Position numbers and translations under genes: made by a program | DNA from: an uncultured Collinsella sp. | Lineage (GTDB): Bacteria > Actinomycetota > Coriobacteriia > Coriobacteriales > Coriobacteriaceae | Direction: 5' to 3' | NCBI GenBank assembly: GCA_900552345.1 | Contig: URZN01000107.1 | Coordinates: forward strand, 1 to 5,487 | Length of the DNA: 5,487 nucleotides | Shown: positions 1-5,041 of the stretch, in pieces | Numbering within the stretch: position 1 is the first letter of the stretch | Layout of the letters: each line of letters starts with the position of its first letter | Notes under the pieces: model-generated | Databases searched by the model: none | Seen by the model: only the letters and a program-made list of their open reading frames with translations | Told to the model about the DNA's origin: nothing

Positions 1-44
1 CACGCGTAAGATCGTCGGCAGCGTCAGATGTGTATAAGAGACAG
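1..44 (+). other. Illumina Nextera adapter and index left on the contig end (not genomic)
   Basis: Bases 12-44 match the 33-base Nextera Read 1 adapter: TCGTCGGCAGCGTC at 12-25, then the 19-base Tn5 mosaic end AGATGTGTATAAGAGACAG at 26-44. Bases 4-11 (GCGTAAGA) sit exactly where the i5 index lies and match the index I remember as S517/N517. Bases 1-3 (CAC) match the last three bases of P5. The order P5-index-adapter-insert is that of a library molecule, so this is untrimmed read-through from a short insert. No biological meaning should be given to these bases. Reading through them adds a false N-terminus, MYKRQ, to the adjacent EF-Tu frame. Confidence 0.98.
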
Positions 45-1196
45 CATGTAAACATCGGTACAATCGGTCACGTTGACCATGGTAAGACTACTCTTACTGC
101 TGCTATCACGAAGGTTCTCGCTCTGAAGGGCCAGGCACAGTTCGAGGATTACTCCATGATCGATAAGGCTCCGGAAGAGAGAGAGCGTGGTATCACGATC
201 AACACCGCTCACGTTGAGTATGAGACGGACAAGCGTCACTACGCTCACGTTGACTGCCCGGGCCATGCTGACTACGTCAAGAACATGATCACGGGTGCTG
301 CTCAGATGGACGGCGCCATCCTCGTTATCGCCGCCACCGACGGCCCGATGGCCCAGACCCGCGAGCACATCCTGCTCGCCCGTCAGGTCGGCGTTCCCTA
401 CATCGTCGTCTTCCTGAACAAGTGCGACATGGTCGACGATGACGAGCTCATCGACCTCGTCGAGATGGAGACGCGTGAGCTCCTCTCCGAGTACGATTTC
501 CCCGGCGACGACATCCCCGTCATCCGTGGTTCCGCTCTGGGCGCTCTCGAGGGCGACGCCAAGTGGATGGACGCCATTCGCGAGCTCATGAAGGCCGTCG
601 ACGAGTACATCCCGACGCCTGCTCGTAACAACGACCTCCCGTTCCTGATGGCCGTTGAGGACGTTATGACCATCTCCGGCCGTGGTACCGTTGCTACCGG
701 CCGTGTCGAGCGCGGTGAGCTCAAGCTCAACGAGCCCGTCGAGATCGTCGGCATCAAGGATACCCAGAACACCGTCGTTACCGGTATCGAGATGTTCCGT
801 AAGTCCATGGACTTCTGCGAGGCTGGCGACAACGTCGGTCTGCTGCTCCGCGGCATCAAGCGCGAGGACATCGAGCGCGGCCAGGTTCTCTGCAAGCCCG
901 GTTCGGTTACCCCGCACACCAAGTTCACCGGCGAGATCTACGTTCTGACCAAGGAGGAGGGCGGCCGTCACACCCCGTTCTTCGATGGTTATCGTCCTCA
1001 GTTCTACTTCCGTACCACCGACGTTACCGGTACGGTCAAGCTCCCCGAGGGCACCGAGATGGCTATGCCTGGTGACCACATCACCATCGAGGGCGACCTC
1101 ATCCACCCGATCGCCATGGAGGAGGGCCTGCGCTTCGCTATCCGCGAGGGTGGTCACACCGTTGGTTCGGGCATCGTCTCCACGATCATTGAGTAA
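45..1196 (+). CDS. tuf: Elongation factor Tu, 5'-truncated at the contig start
   Basis: EF-Tu is the GTPase that carries aminoacyl-tRNA to the ribosomal A site. Counting from the first genomic residue (His, base 45), 383 residues remain. The G domain shows G1 GHVDHGKT (8-15), G2 RGIT (48-51), G3 DCPGH (70-74), G4 NKCD (125-128) and G5 SAL (163-165). The beta-barrel domains 2 and 3 follow intact, ending [10 protein letters not shown] before TAA. In E. coli EF-Tu the equivalent His is about residue 12, so only about 11 N-terminal residues and the start codon are missing. The GTG at base 30 lies in adapter sequence and is not a start. A strong terminator follows. Upstream fusA and rpsL/rpsG cannot be seen. 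The break may reflect a second tuf copy or simply low coverage. Identity is certain. Confidence 0.98.
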   Translation, partial: HVNIGTIGHVDHGKTTLTAAITKVLALKGQAQFEDYSMIDKAPEERERGITINTAHVEYETDKRHYAHVDCPGHADYVKNMITGAAQMDGAILVIAATDGPMAQTREHILLARQVGVPYIVVFLNKCDMVDDDELIDLVEMETRELLSEYDFPGDDIPVIRGSALGALEGDAKWMDAIRELMKAVDEYIPTPARNNDLPFLMAVEDVMTISGRGTVATGRVERGELKLNEPVEIVGIKDTQNTVVTGIEMFRKSMDFCEAGDNVGLLLRGIKREDIERGQVLCKPGSVTPHTKFTGEIYVLTKEEGGRHTPFFDGYRPQFYFRTTDVTGTVKLPEGTEMAMPGDHITIEGDLIHPIAMEEGLRFAIREGGHTVGSGIVSTIIE

Positions 1197-1223
1197 ATTA
1201 GCTCTTTGATATAGCTGACTTAG

Positions 1224-1260
1224 AGAACCCGGCACTTATATGGGTGCCGGGTTCTTTTCT
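1224..1260 (+). terminator. Rho-independent terminator of tuf
   Basis: A perfect 12-bp stem, AGAACCCGGCAC (1224-1235) with GTGCCGGGTTCT (1244-1255), closes an 8-nt loop and runs into a T-rich tail (TTTTCT, 1255-1260). It begins 27 nt after the tuf stop codon and ends the tuf transcript. Confidence 0.93.
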
Positions 1261-1400
1261 GCAATGGATATTGAGCCGTTGCTGGTGTCGAGAGGATCGA
1301 TTATGGTCCTGGGTGCACCGTCGATTAGATCTCGTTGGCTCCATTGATGTGTTCCAAATATGAATGGGTTCACCGAGAACCAATTGATTCGAGGTTTTCG
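1261..1400. other. Gene-free spacer between tuf terminator and rpmG promoter
   Basis: I find no coding frame with a recognisable product here. Short co-linear complementary segments nest inside one another: CAATG 1262-1266 with CATTG 1342-1346, GAGCC 1273-1277 with GGCTC 1337-1341, CGAGA 1289-1293 with TCTCG 1330-1334, and ATCGA 1296-1300 with TCGAT 1321-1325. The central GGTGCACC (1312-1319) is self-complementary. Together these could form one branched hairpin of about 85 nt, but helices of 5 bp arise easily by chance, so a structured RNA is only a possibility. Confidence 0.25.
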
Positions 1401-1430
1401 TTGACAGCACTTACGTAGGGCTGATAAAGT
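1401..1430 (+). promoter_or_regulatory. Housekeeping-type promoter for rpmG-tRNA-Trp
   Basis: A perfect -35 box TTGACA (1401-1406) is followed after 18 bp by TAAAGT (1425-1430), a 4 of 6 match to TATAAT. An alternative -10, GATAAA (1423-1428), would give a 16-bp spacer. Transcription would start near 1437, leaving a leader of about 40 nt that contains the palindrome CCCGTACGGG (1442-1451). It lies after the tuf terminator and before rpmG, as expected for a separate unit. Confidence 0.75.
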
Positions 1431-1475
1431 ATTAACTCGTGCCCGTACGGGGCGGAAATGAAAGGTTCAGGATAC

Positions 1476-1625
1476 ATGCGTACTCTAGTTACTCTTGCGT
1501 GCACTGAGTGCAAGCGCCGCAACTATACGACCACCAAGAACAAATCGACCATGCCTGATCGTATGGAGATCAAGAAGTATTGCCCCTGGTGCCGTCACCA
1601 CACGCTGCACAAAGAGACTCGCTAG
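1476..1625 (+). CDS. rpmG: 50S ribosomal protein L33 (zinc-ribbon form)
   Basis: This 49-residue protein starts [17 protein letters not shown] and ends [15 protein letters not shown]33 is a small basic protein of the large ribosomal subunit, near the E site. Two CxxC pairs, C9/C12 and C36/C39, mark the C+ form, which binds zinc; organisms with a C- paralogue usually express that one under zinc shortage. Length is normal for the family. AAAGG at 1461-1465, ten bases before the ATG, is a modest ribosome-binding site. The gene sits between a promoter and tRNA-Trp, 13 nt before the tRNA, so the two are probably co-transcribed. Its place just before secE-nusG is the usual bacterial order. Confidence 0.95.
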   Translation: MRTLVTLACTECKRRNYTTTKNKSTMPDRMEIKKYCPWCRHHTLHKETR

Positions 1626-1638
1626 TCTCTAGTCACAT

Positions 1639-1714
1639 ACGCCAGTAGTTCAATTGGTAGAGCATCGGTCTCCAAAACCGAGTGTTGAGGGTTCGAGTCC
1701 TTCCTGGCGTGCCA
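1639..1714 (+). tRNA. tRNA-Trp, anticodon CCA
   Basis: A full cloverleaf can be drawn. The acceptor stem ACGCCAG (1639-1645) pairs perfectly with CTGGCGT (1704-1710). The D stem is GTTC/GAGC (1648-1651, 1660-1663). The anticodon stem TCGGT/ACCGA (1665-1669, 1677-1681) encloses loop CTCCAAA, with anticodon CCA at 1672-1674. The T stem GAGGG/CCTTC (1687-1691, 1699-1703) encloses TTCGAGT. The discriminator is G1711, the base usual for bacterial tRNA-Trp, and the 3' CCA is encoded (1712-1714). CCA reads UGG only. Confidence 0.98.
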
Positions 1715-1723
1715 GTCATTATT

Positions 1724-1755
1724 CCGTAAGCTCCCAATTGGGGGCTTACGGTTTA
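1724..1755 (+). terminator. Terminator-like hairpin between tRNA-Trp and secE
   Basis: The arms 1724-1735 and 1740-1751 pair over 12 bp with one G-T wobble and an AATT tetraloop, followed by a short TTTA. The stem is strong but the T-tract is weak. It may end the rpmG-tRNA-Trp transcript, let part of it through into secE-nusG, or serve as a 3' processing or stability element. It lies only 36 nt before the secE start. Confidence 0.65.
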
Positions 1756-1767
1756 CTCATGTATAAG
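1738..1767 (+). promoter_or_regulatory. Possible secE promoter overlapping the hairpin
   Basis: TATAAG (1762-1767) is a 5 of 6 match to the -10 consensus. The only -35 candidate at usual spacing is the weak TTGGGG (1738-1743, 18-bp spacer), which lies in the 3' half of the terminator-like stem. A start near 1774 would leave a leader of under 20 nt with the Shine-Dalgarno intact. The call rests mainly on the -10. Confidence 0.3.
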
Positions 1768-1790
1768 CGCATTGCGCGGAGGTAACCCAA

Positions 1791-2129
1791 ATGGCCAACA
1801 AGAAGAACAAGAAGAAGGCTCAGCAGCAGGCGCCTGCCAACAACGCTGCCGCCAACTCCAAGGTTGAGGCCAAGAAGGCCGTTGCCAAGAAGAACGAGAA
1901 GGCTGCGAAGTCCAAGAAGAACGAGAAGCCTGGTTTCTTCGCCCGCACCAAGAAGTATTTCGCTTCGGTCAAGTCCGAGATGAAGCGTGTCACGTGGCCC
2001 GATAAGAAGGAGCTCGTGAACTACTCGGTCGTCGTTTGCGCTTCTCTGATCGTCGTCGGCGTCGTCATCGCTCTGCTCGATGCTGGCTTTGGCGAGGCTC
2101 TTGCTCTGTTCTCTGGATTGAGGGGCTAA
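1791..2129 (+). CDS. secE: Preprotein translocase subunit SecE
   Basis: SecE clamps SecY in the SecYEG protein-export channel of the cytoplasmic membrane. The 112-residue product has three parts. Residues 1-48 are a lysine- and alanine-rich, probably disordered extension with 15 lysines in the first 46 residues and KKNEK repeated at 33-37 and 42-46. The conserved amphipathic segment follows, with SEMKRVTWPDKKEL at 62-75, the family hallmark. A single hydrophobic helix spans about 78-97. This is the one-membrane-helix form common in bacteria, not the three-helix E. coli form. GGAGGT (1778-1783), seven bases before the ATG, is a strong ribosome-binding site that fixes the start. nusG follows after three bases. 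Confidence 0.96.
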   Translation: MANKKNKKKAQQQAPANNAAANSKVEAKKAVAKKNEKAAKSKKNEKPGFFARTKKYFASVKSEMKRVTWPDKKELVNYSVVVCASLIVVGVVIALLDAGFGEALALFSGLRG

Positions 2130-2132
2130 ACC

Positions 2133-2669
2133 ATGTCTAAGCGTTGGTACGTCGTTCACACTTACTCTGGATACGAGAACCGCGTTAAGTCCGATCTCGA
2201 GCATCGCATCGAGACTATGGGCATGCAGGACCGTATCTTTGATATCGAGATTCCTATGGAGCGTGTCACCGAGATTAAAGAGGGTGGCAAGCGTGAGACC
2301 AAGGATTCCAAGATCTTCCCGGGTTATGTCCTGGTCCGCATGGAGATGGATGACGATGCTTGGACGTGTGTTCGTAACACGCCTGGCGTCACCGGTTTCC
2401 TGGGCGGCAACGGCAAGCCCGCTCCGCTTTCCCGCGACGAGTACAACAAGATGACTCGTCGTCCCGGTAAGGGCGATTCGCCCAAGCGCACCTCGGTTGA
2501 TATTGAGGTCGGCACGTCCGTCCGCGTCACCGATGGTCCGCTTACCGACTTTGATGGCAAGGTCTCCGAGGTTAACACCGAGGCTGGCAAGCTCAAGGTT
2601 ACGCTGATGATCTTTGGCCGCGAGACGCCGGTCGAGCTCGACTTTAACCAGGTCGCTGTCATCGCTTAA
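2133..2669 (+). CDS. nusG: Transcription termination/antitermination protein NusG
   Basis: NusG binds RNA polymerase, alters pausing, and links it to Rho or to the ribosome through its C-terminal domain. The 178 residues cover the whole protein. The N-terminal NGN domain (about 1-110) includes [14 protein letters not shown] (5-18), FPGYVLVRM (62-70) and [10 protein letters not shown] (82-91). A short linker leads to the KOW domain (about 123-178) with [15 protein letters not shown] at 130-144. Length is typical, with no inserted domain. Its ribosome-binding site GAGGGG (2120-2125) lies inside the end of secE and only three bases separate the genes, so translation is probably coupled, as in most bacterial secE-nusG pairs. 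Confidence 0.97.
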   Translation: MSKRWYVVHTYSGYENRVKSDLEHRIETMGMQDRIFDIEIPMERVTEIKEGGKRETKDSKIFPGYVLVRMEMDDDAWTCVRNTPGVTGFLGGNGKPAPLSRDEYNKMTRRPGKGDSPKRTSVDIEVGTSVRVTDGPLTDFDGKVSEVNTEAGKLKVTLMIFGRETPVELDFNQVAVIA

Positions 2670-2777
2670 GTTTTCGTCCGTTCGCGCGAGCGTGCTTCTT
2701 CTGTGACTGCTCATCTCAGGAGTGCTTCTAACACGTGCGTGCTTACGATATAGCAAGTACTTCACACTCGTGATTCG
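2670..2777. other. nusG-rplK spacer with weak hairpin and short direct repeats
   Basis: A 5-bp stem with one wobble, CGTTC/GAGCG (2679-2683, 2688-2692), closed by a GCGC loop and followed by a pyrimidine-rich tail (2695-2700), might act as a weak terminator. GTGCTTCT occurs at 2692-2699 and again at 2722-2729, and GTGCTTA follows at 2739-2745. No good promoter is visible; the best -10 is TATAGC (2749-2754), with a poor -35 (TTCTAA, 2726-2731). I see no L1-binding motif here. Confidence 0.35.
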
Positions 2778-2783
2778 AAAGGA
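2778..2783 (+). promoter_or_regulatory. Ribosome-binding site that fixes the rplK start
   Basis: AAAGGA touches the first ATG (2784) directly, leaving no spacer, but lies six bases before the second ATG (2790). This favours 2790, which also yields the family-typical N-terminus [17 protein letters not shown]. Confidence 0.8.
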
Positions 2784-2789
2784 ATGACC

Positions 2790-3218
2790 ATGGCTGAGAA
2801 GAAGGTTGCCAACGTCATTAAGCTCCAGATTCCTGCTGGTGCCGCTAACCCCGCTCCTCCCGTCGGCCCCGCCCTGGGCGCTGCTGGCGTGAACATCATG
2901 CAGTTCTGCCAGGCATTTAACGCCGAGACGCAGGACAAGAAGGGCGACATCATCCCCGTTGAGATCTCTGTCTACGAGGATAAGTCCTTCTCCTTCATCA
3001 CCAAGACCCCGCCGGCGGCTCACCTCATCAAGAAGGAGCTGAACCTCAAGTCTGGTTCCGCTAAGCCCCAGGCCGACAAGGTCGGTCAGCTCTCTCAGGA
3101 GCAGCTCACCAAGATCGCCGAGATCAAGATGCCTGACCTCAATGCCAACGACATTGACGCCGCCAAGAAGATCATCGCCGGTACCGCCCGCTCCATGGGC
3201 GTCACCATCGCTGAGTAG
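2790..3218 (+). CDS. rplK: 50S ribosomal protein L11
   Basis: L11 binds the GTPase-associated region of 23S rRNA with the L10-L12 stalk base and is needed for RelA activation; thiostrepton binds between it and the rRNA. The 142 residues match the usual length. The N-terminal domain (about 1-70) has the proline-rich helix [12 protein letters not shown] (19-30), the region linked to thiostrepton. The C-terminal rRNA-binding domain (about 74-142) has the family signature around [20 protein letters not shown] (108-127), ending [10 protein letters not shown]. The ATG six bases upstream is in frame but too close to the ribosome-binding site. The gene is followed by a structured spacer of 117 nt and then rplA, the standard L11-L1 order. 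Confidence 0.97.
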   Translation: MAEKKVANVIKLQIPAGAANPAPPVGPALGAAGVNIMQFCQAFNAETQDKKGDIIPVEISVYEDKSFSFITKTPPAAHLIKKELNLKSGSAKPQADKVGQLSQEQLTKIAEIKMPDLNANDIDAAKKIIAGTARSMGVTIAE

Positions 3219-3233
3219 CGATTTCTTTAGGTA

Positions 3234-3265
3234 ATGACGGGTGCTCTGACCGGGGCGCCCGTTAT
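3234..3265 (+). other. Hairpin after rplK, without a T-tract
   Basis: The arms 3234-3246 and 3253-3265 pair over 13 bp with three G-T wobbles around the loop TGACCG. The downstream sequence ATGTGTGC has no run of T, so this is not a standard terminator. It more likely protects the rplK 3' end or partly reduces transcription into rplA. A second, 6-bp perfect hairpin follows at once (3268-3273 with 3280-3285). Confidence 0.6.
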
Positions 3266-3292
3266 ATGTGTGCAATAGGGCACACGATACGA

Positions 3293-3322
3293 TGTGGGAG
3301 GGCTCACGCCCGTTTAACCACA
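3293..3322 (+). promoter_or_regulatory. Ribosomal protein L1 mRNA-binding site (rplA autoregulation)
   Basis: TGTGG (3293-3297) pairs with CCACA (3318-3322). Inside, an asymmetric internal loop has GA (3298-3299) on one side and GTTTAA (3312-3317) on the other, then GGGC (3300-3303) pairs with GCCC (3308-3311) around the loop TCAC. The strand GTGGGAGGGC and the two-helix, asymmetric-loop form copy the L1-binding region of 23S rRNA, which has GGUGGGAGGCU and a closing CCACC. In E. coli, L1 binds such a mimic in the leader ahead of rplK and represses its operon. Here the copy lies between rplK and rplA and its last base is the first base of the rplA ribosome-binding site, so bound L1 should block rplA translation. 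The motif is seen; the regulation is inferred. Confidence 0.85.
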
Positions 3323-3327
3323 GGAGG
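3322..3327 (+). promoter_or_regulatory. Ribosome-binding site that fixes the rplA start
   Basis: AGGAGG lies eight bases before ATG 3336 but only two before the in-frame ATG 3330, so 3336 is the probable start and gives the family-typical MAKHGKSYN. Its first base is also the last paired base of the L1-binding hairpin. Confidence 0.85.
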
Positions 3328-3335
3328 TAATGCAC

Positions 3336-4043
3336 ATGGCTAAGCATGGTAAGAGCTATAACGCCGCTGCCGAGAAGATCGACCGCGCCACGCTCTACAC
3401 CCCCCTTCAGGCTGCCAAGCTCATCAAGGAGCTCGACACCGCCAAGTTCGACGAGACCGTCGAGGCCCACTTCCGTCTGGGCATCGATACTCGTAAGGCT
3501 GACCAGAACATCCGTGGTTCCATCTCTCTGCCCCACGGCACCGGCAAGACCGTTCGTGTTGCCGTCTTCGCCGAGGGCGAGAAGGCTCGCGAGGCCGAGG
3601 CTGCCGGCGCCGACATCATCGGTTCCGACGAGCTCGTCGCCCAGATCCAGAAGGGCGAGATCAACTTCGACGCCGCTATCGCTACGCCGAACATGATGGC
3701 CAAGGTTGGCCGCATCGGTAAGATCCTTGGTCCCCGTGGCCTCATGCCGAACCCCAAGCTCGGCACCGTGACTATGGACGTCGCCAAGATGGTCTCCGAG
3801 CTCAAGGCCGGCCGCGTTGAGTACCGCGCCGACCGTTACGGCATCTGCCACGTGCCCCTGGGCAAGAAGTCCTTCTCTGAGCAGCAGCTCGTCGAGAACT
3901 ACGCTGCCCTGTACACCGAGATTCTGCGCGTCAAGCCCTCTTCTGCTAAGGGTAAGTACGTCAAGTCTATCTCCGTGTCTTCCACCATGGGCCCTGGCGT
4001 CAAGGTCGATCCCGCTGTCCAGCGTGACTTCCTGGCTGAGTAA
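3336..4043 (+). CDS. rplA: 50S ribosomal protein L1
   Basis: L1 forms the mobile L1 stalk that helps deacylated tRNA leave the E site, and in many bacteria it also represses its own mRNA. The 235 residues match the normal length. Domain I is made of both termini, and domain II is the central part, about 70-160. The family signature [19 protein letters not shown] is at 127-145, and the C-terminal [11 protein letters not shown] at 215-225 is typical. It follows rplK after a spacer carrying the probable L1-binding hairpin. A strong terminator comes after it, so rplJ-rplL are not in this transcript. Confidence 0.97.
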   Translation: MAKHGKSYNAAAEKIDRATLYTPLQAAKLIKELDTAKFDETVEAHFRLGIDTRKADQNIRGSISLPHGTGKTVRVAVFAEGEKAREAEAAGADIIGSDELVAQIQKGEINFDAAIATPNMMAKVGRIGKILGPRGLMPNPKLGTVTMDVAKMVSELKAGRVEYRADRYGICHVPLGKKSFSEQQLVENYAALYTEILRVKPSSAKGKYVKSISVSSTMGPGVKVDPAVQRDFLAE

Positions 4044-4079
4044 CTAACAGTTACTGCCTGAGCAAAGCAAGCATTGCTA

Positions 4080-4118
4080 AAGAAACCCGGTTCTGCCTCG
4101 TGCAGGACCGGGTTTCTT
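4080..4118. terminator. Strong terminator after rplA, probably bidirectional
   Basis: The arms 4080-4096 and 4102-4118 form a 17-bp stem with one G-T wobble and the loop CTCGT. On the + strand the stem runs into TTTCTT. On the - strand the same hairpin is followed by TTTCTTTAG, so it could also stop transcripts arriving from the convergent phosphoesterase gene. Confidence 0.92.
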
Positions 4119-4128
4119 GCTATCTCGG

Positions 4129-4175
4129 GCCAAAACCACCACAACGGGGACAGGCACCTTTGTGGTGGCTTGGGC
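4129..4175. repeat. REP-like palindrome with GGGGACAGGCACC core
   Basis: CCACCACAA (4136-4144) pairs perfectly with TTGTGGTGG (4160-4168) around a 15-nt loop containing GGGGACAGGCACC. With two mismatches the stem extends to 16 positions (4129-4144 with 4160-4175). I recall the GGGGACAGGCACC-TTTGTGG type of sequence as a common short extragenic palindrome in several bacterial groups, some linked to REP-associated tyrosine transposases. That class is from memory. No transposase gene is in the window. Only one copy is seen here. Confidence 0.6.
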
Positions 4176-4207
4176 ACTTTGGCGTCAATGTTATGGCATC
4201 GCAGCGA

Positions 4208-4307
4208 GCCGGTTCCAAGTGCCCCAGGTCGCCCCGAAAGAGGAGCGATGCGTACTTTGGTACGCGAGCGACGGCTTGAGGGGCGAGATGGGGTGCTTGG
4301 GGCCGGC
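4208..4307. repeat. Long imperfect inverted repeat, about 100-nt hairpin
   Basis: The arms 4208-4235 and 4280-4307 align over 28 positions: 22 Watson-Crick pairs, four G-T wobbles (reading the + strand) and one 2x2 internal mismatch (4227-4228 against 4287-4288). The 44-nt apical part contains a further perfect 6-bp hairpin, GCGTAC/GTACGC (4250-4255 with 4260-4265), with loop TTTG. No coding frame with recognisable content crosses it. It could be a MITE- or REP-like remnant, a structured 3' region, or a small RNA. It does not match the forms of SRP RNA, 6S RNA or tmRNA as I know them. Confidence 0.6.
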
Positions 4308-4330
4308 GCAGCGTCAAGCCTTAAAGGTGG

Positions 4331-5041
4331 TTACCAGGGTGTTCTGGCGGTTGAGGACTCGATGGCCTCGTGGTGCTTGAGCTCGCGGCGCATAGTTTGC
4401 GAATTGAGCCAAGCTGCCTGCCAGCCACGGATGGGGTAGCGCGCCTCGTCCAGCTCAAACTGCGTATAACCGCAGGCGTTGATGATCGTCGTCCCGCACG
4501 TGTGTTGCCGCTCACGTTGAAAATCGTGGCCATAGCATTGGTGCACATGCCCGTGCACCATGTAGTCGGCCCCCCAGGACTCAAGCGCCGTGTTAAAGCA
4601 TTCGAATCCTCGATGCGGCAGATCATCCAGATCGCCCACGCCGGCGGCGGGCGCGTGAGTGAGCAGGATGTCGCAGCCGCCGACCATCCTCACTTTGCGG
4701 GAGAGCTTGCGCATGCGCTTGGTCATCTCGCGCTCGGTATACATGTTGGCACCGTCTCGGTAGCGCATGGAGCCGCCAAGCCCCGCAATGCGGACGCCGC
4801 GATACACGTACACGGTGTCTTCGACACAGATGCAGCCGCCCGGTGCATGACGTGCGTAGCGGTCATCGTGATTGCCGCGCACGTAGATGAGCGGTTTGTT
4901 GATGACGGTGACCAAAAACTCAAGATAGTCCGGGTCCAGGTCGCCAGCGGACAAAATCAGGTCGACACCCTCAAAGCGTTCCTTGCGAAAACACTCCCAA
5001 AGGCATCGTTCTTCGGTATCGGCTACGGCAAGGATCTTCAT
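4331..5041 (-). CDS. Calcineurin-like metallophosphoesterase, small cytosolic type
   Basis: The 236 residues have the calcineurin-like phosphoesterase fold motifs in order: motif I as AVADTE (D8, E10), GDLD (33-36), GNHD (56-59), THAP (128-131) and GHVHQ (164-168). These residues bind two metal ions that hydrolyse a phosphoester; the substrate cannot be read from sequence. Motif I is normally DxH, so the usual metal-binding His is Glu here. I recall related clostridial proteins with the same change, so it may define a subfamily rather than a loss. There is no signal peptide or membrane helix. The start overlaps the stop of the upstream gene (ATGA), and the Shine-Dalgarno is weak, so translation is probably coupled. 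The first residues, MKILAVAD, are a typical N-terminus for the fold. Confidence 0.88.
   Translation of the reverse strand: MKILAVADTEERCLWECFRKERFEGVDLILSAGDLDPDYLEFLVTVINKPLIYVRGNHDDRYARHAPGGCICVEDTVYVYRGVRIAGLGGSMRYRDGANMYTEREMTKRMRKLSRKVRMVGGCDILLTHAPAAGVGDLDDLPHRGFECFNTALESWGADYMVHGHVHQCYGHDFQRERQHTCGTTIINACGYTQFELDEARYPIRGWQAAWLNSQTMRRELKHHEAIESSTARTPW

Noticed and set aside
26..44. Tn5 mosaic end as sign of a natural transposon
   Set aside because: It is joined to the Nextera adapter and i5 index, so it comes from library preparation.
24..1235. 403-codon open frame on the - strand opposite tuf
   Set aside because: It mirrors a certain EF-Tu gene, runs into adapter at its C-terminus and through the tuf terminator at its start. 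Its openness comes from codon bias in tuf, which avoids codons that read as stops on the other strand.
2784..2789. ATG 2784 as rplK start
   Set aside because: It touches the ribosome-binding site with no spacer; ATG 2790 has normal spacing and the family-typical N-terminus.
3330..3335. ATG 3330 as rplA start
   Set aside because: It is only two bases from AGGAGG; ATG 3336 is eight bases away and gives MAKHGKSYN, as in other L1 proteins.
1746..3851. 701-codon open frame on the - strand across secE, nusG, rplK and rplA
   Set aside because: It lies opposite four well-identified genes and has no recognisable domain. It is an effect of biased codon use in highly expressed genes.
4208..4307. SRP RNA, 6S RNA or tmRNA gene
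   Set aside because: The SRP GGAAG/AGCAG tip, the large 6S central bubble and the tmRNA tRNA-like ends are not seen.
4074..4439. Small + strand proteins of 121 and 87 codons in the convergent spacer
   Set aside because: They cross the rplA terminator, the palindromes and the end of the phosphoesterase gene, with no good ribosome-binding site or family likeness.
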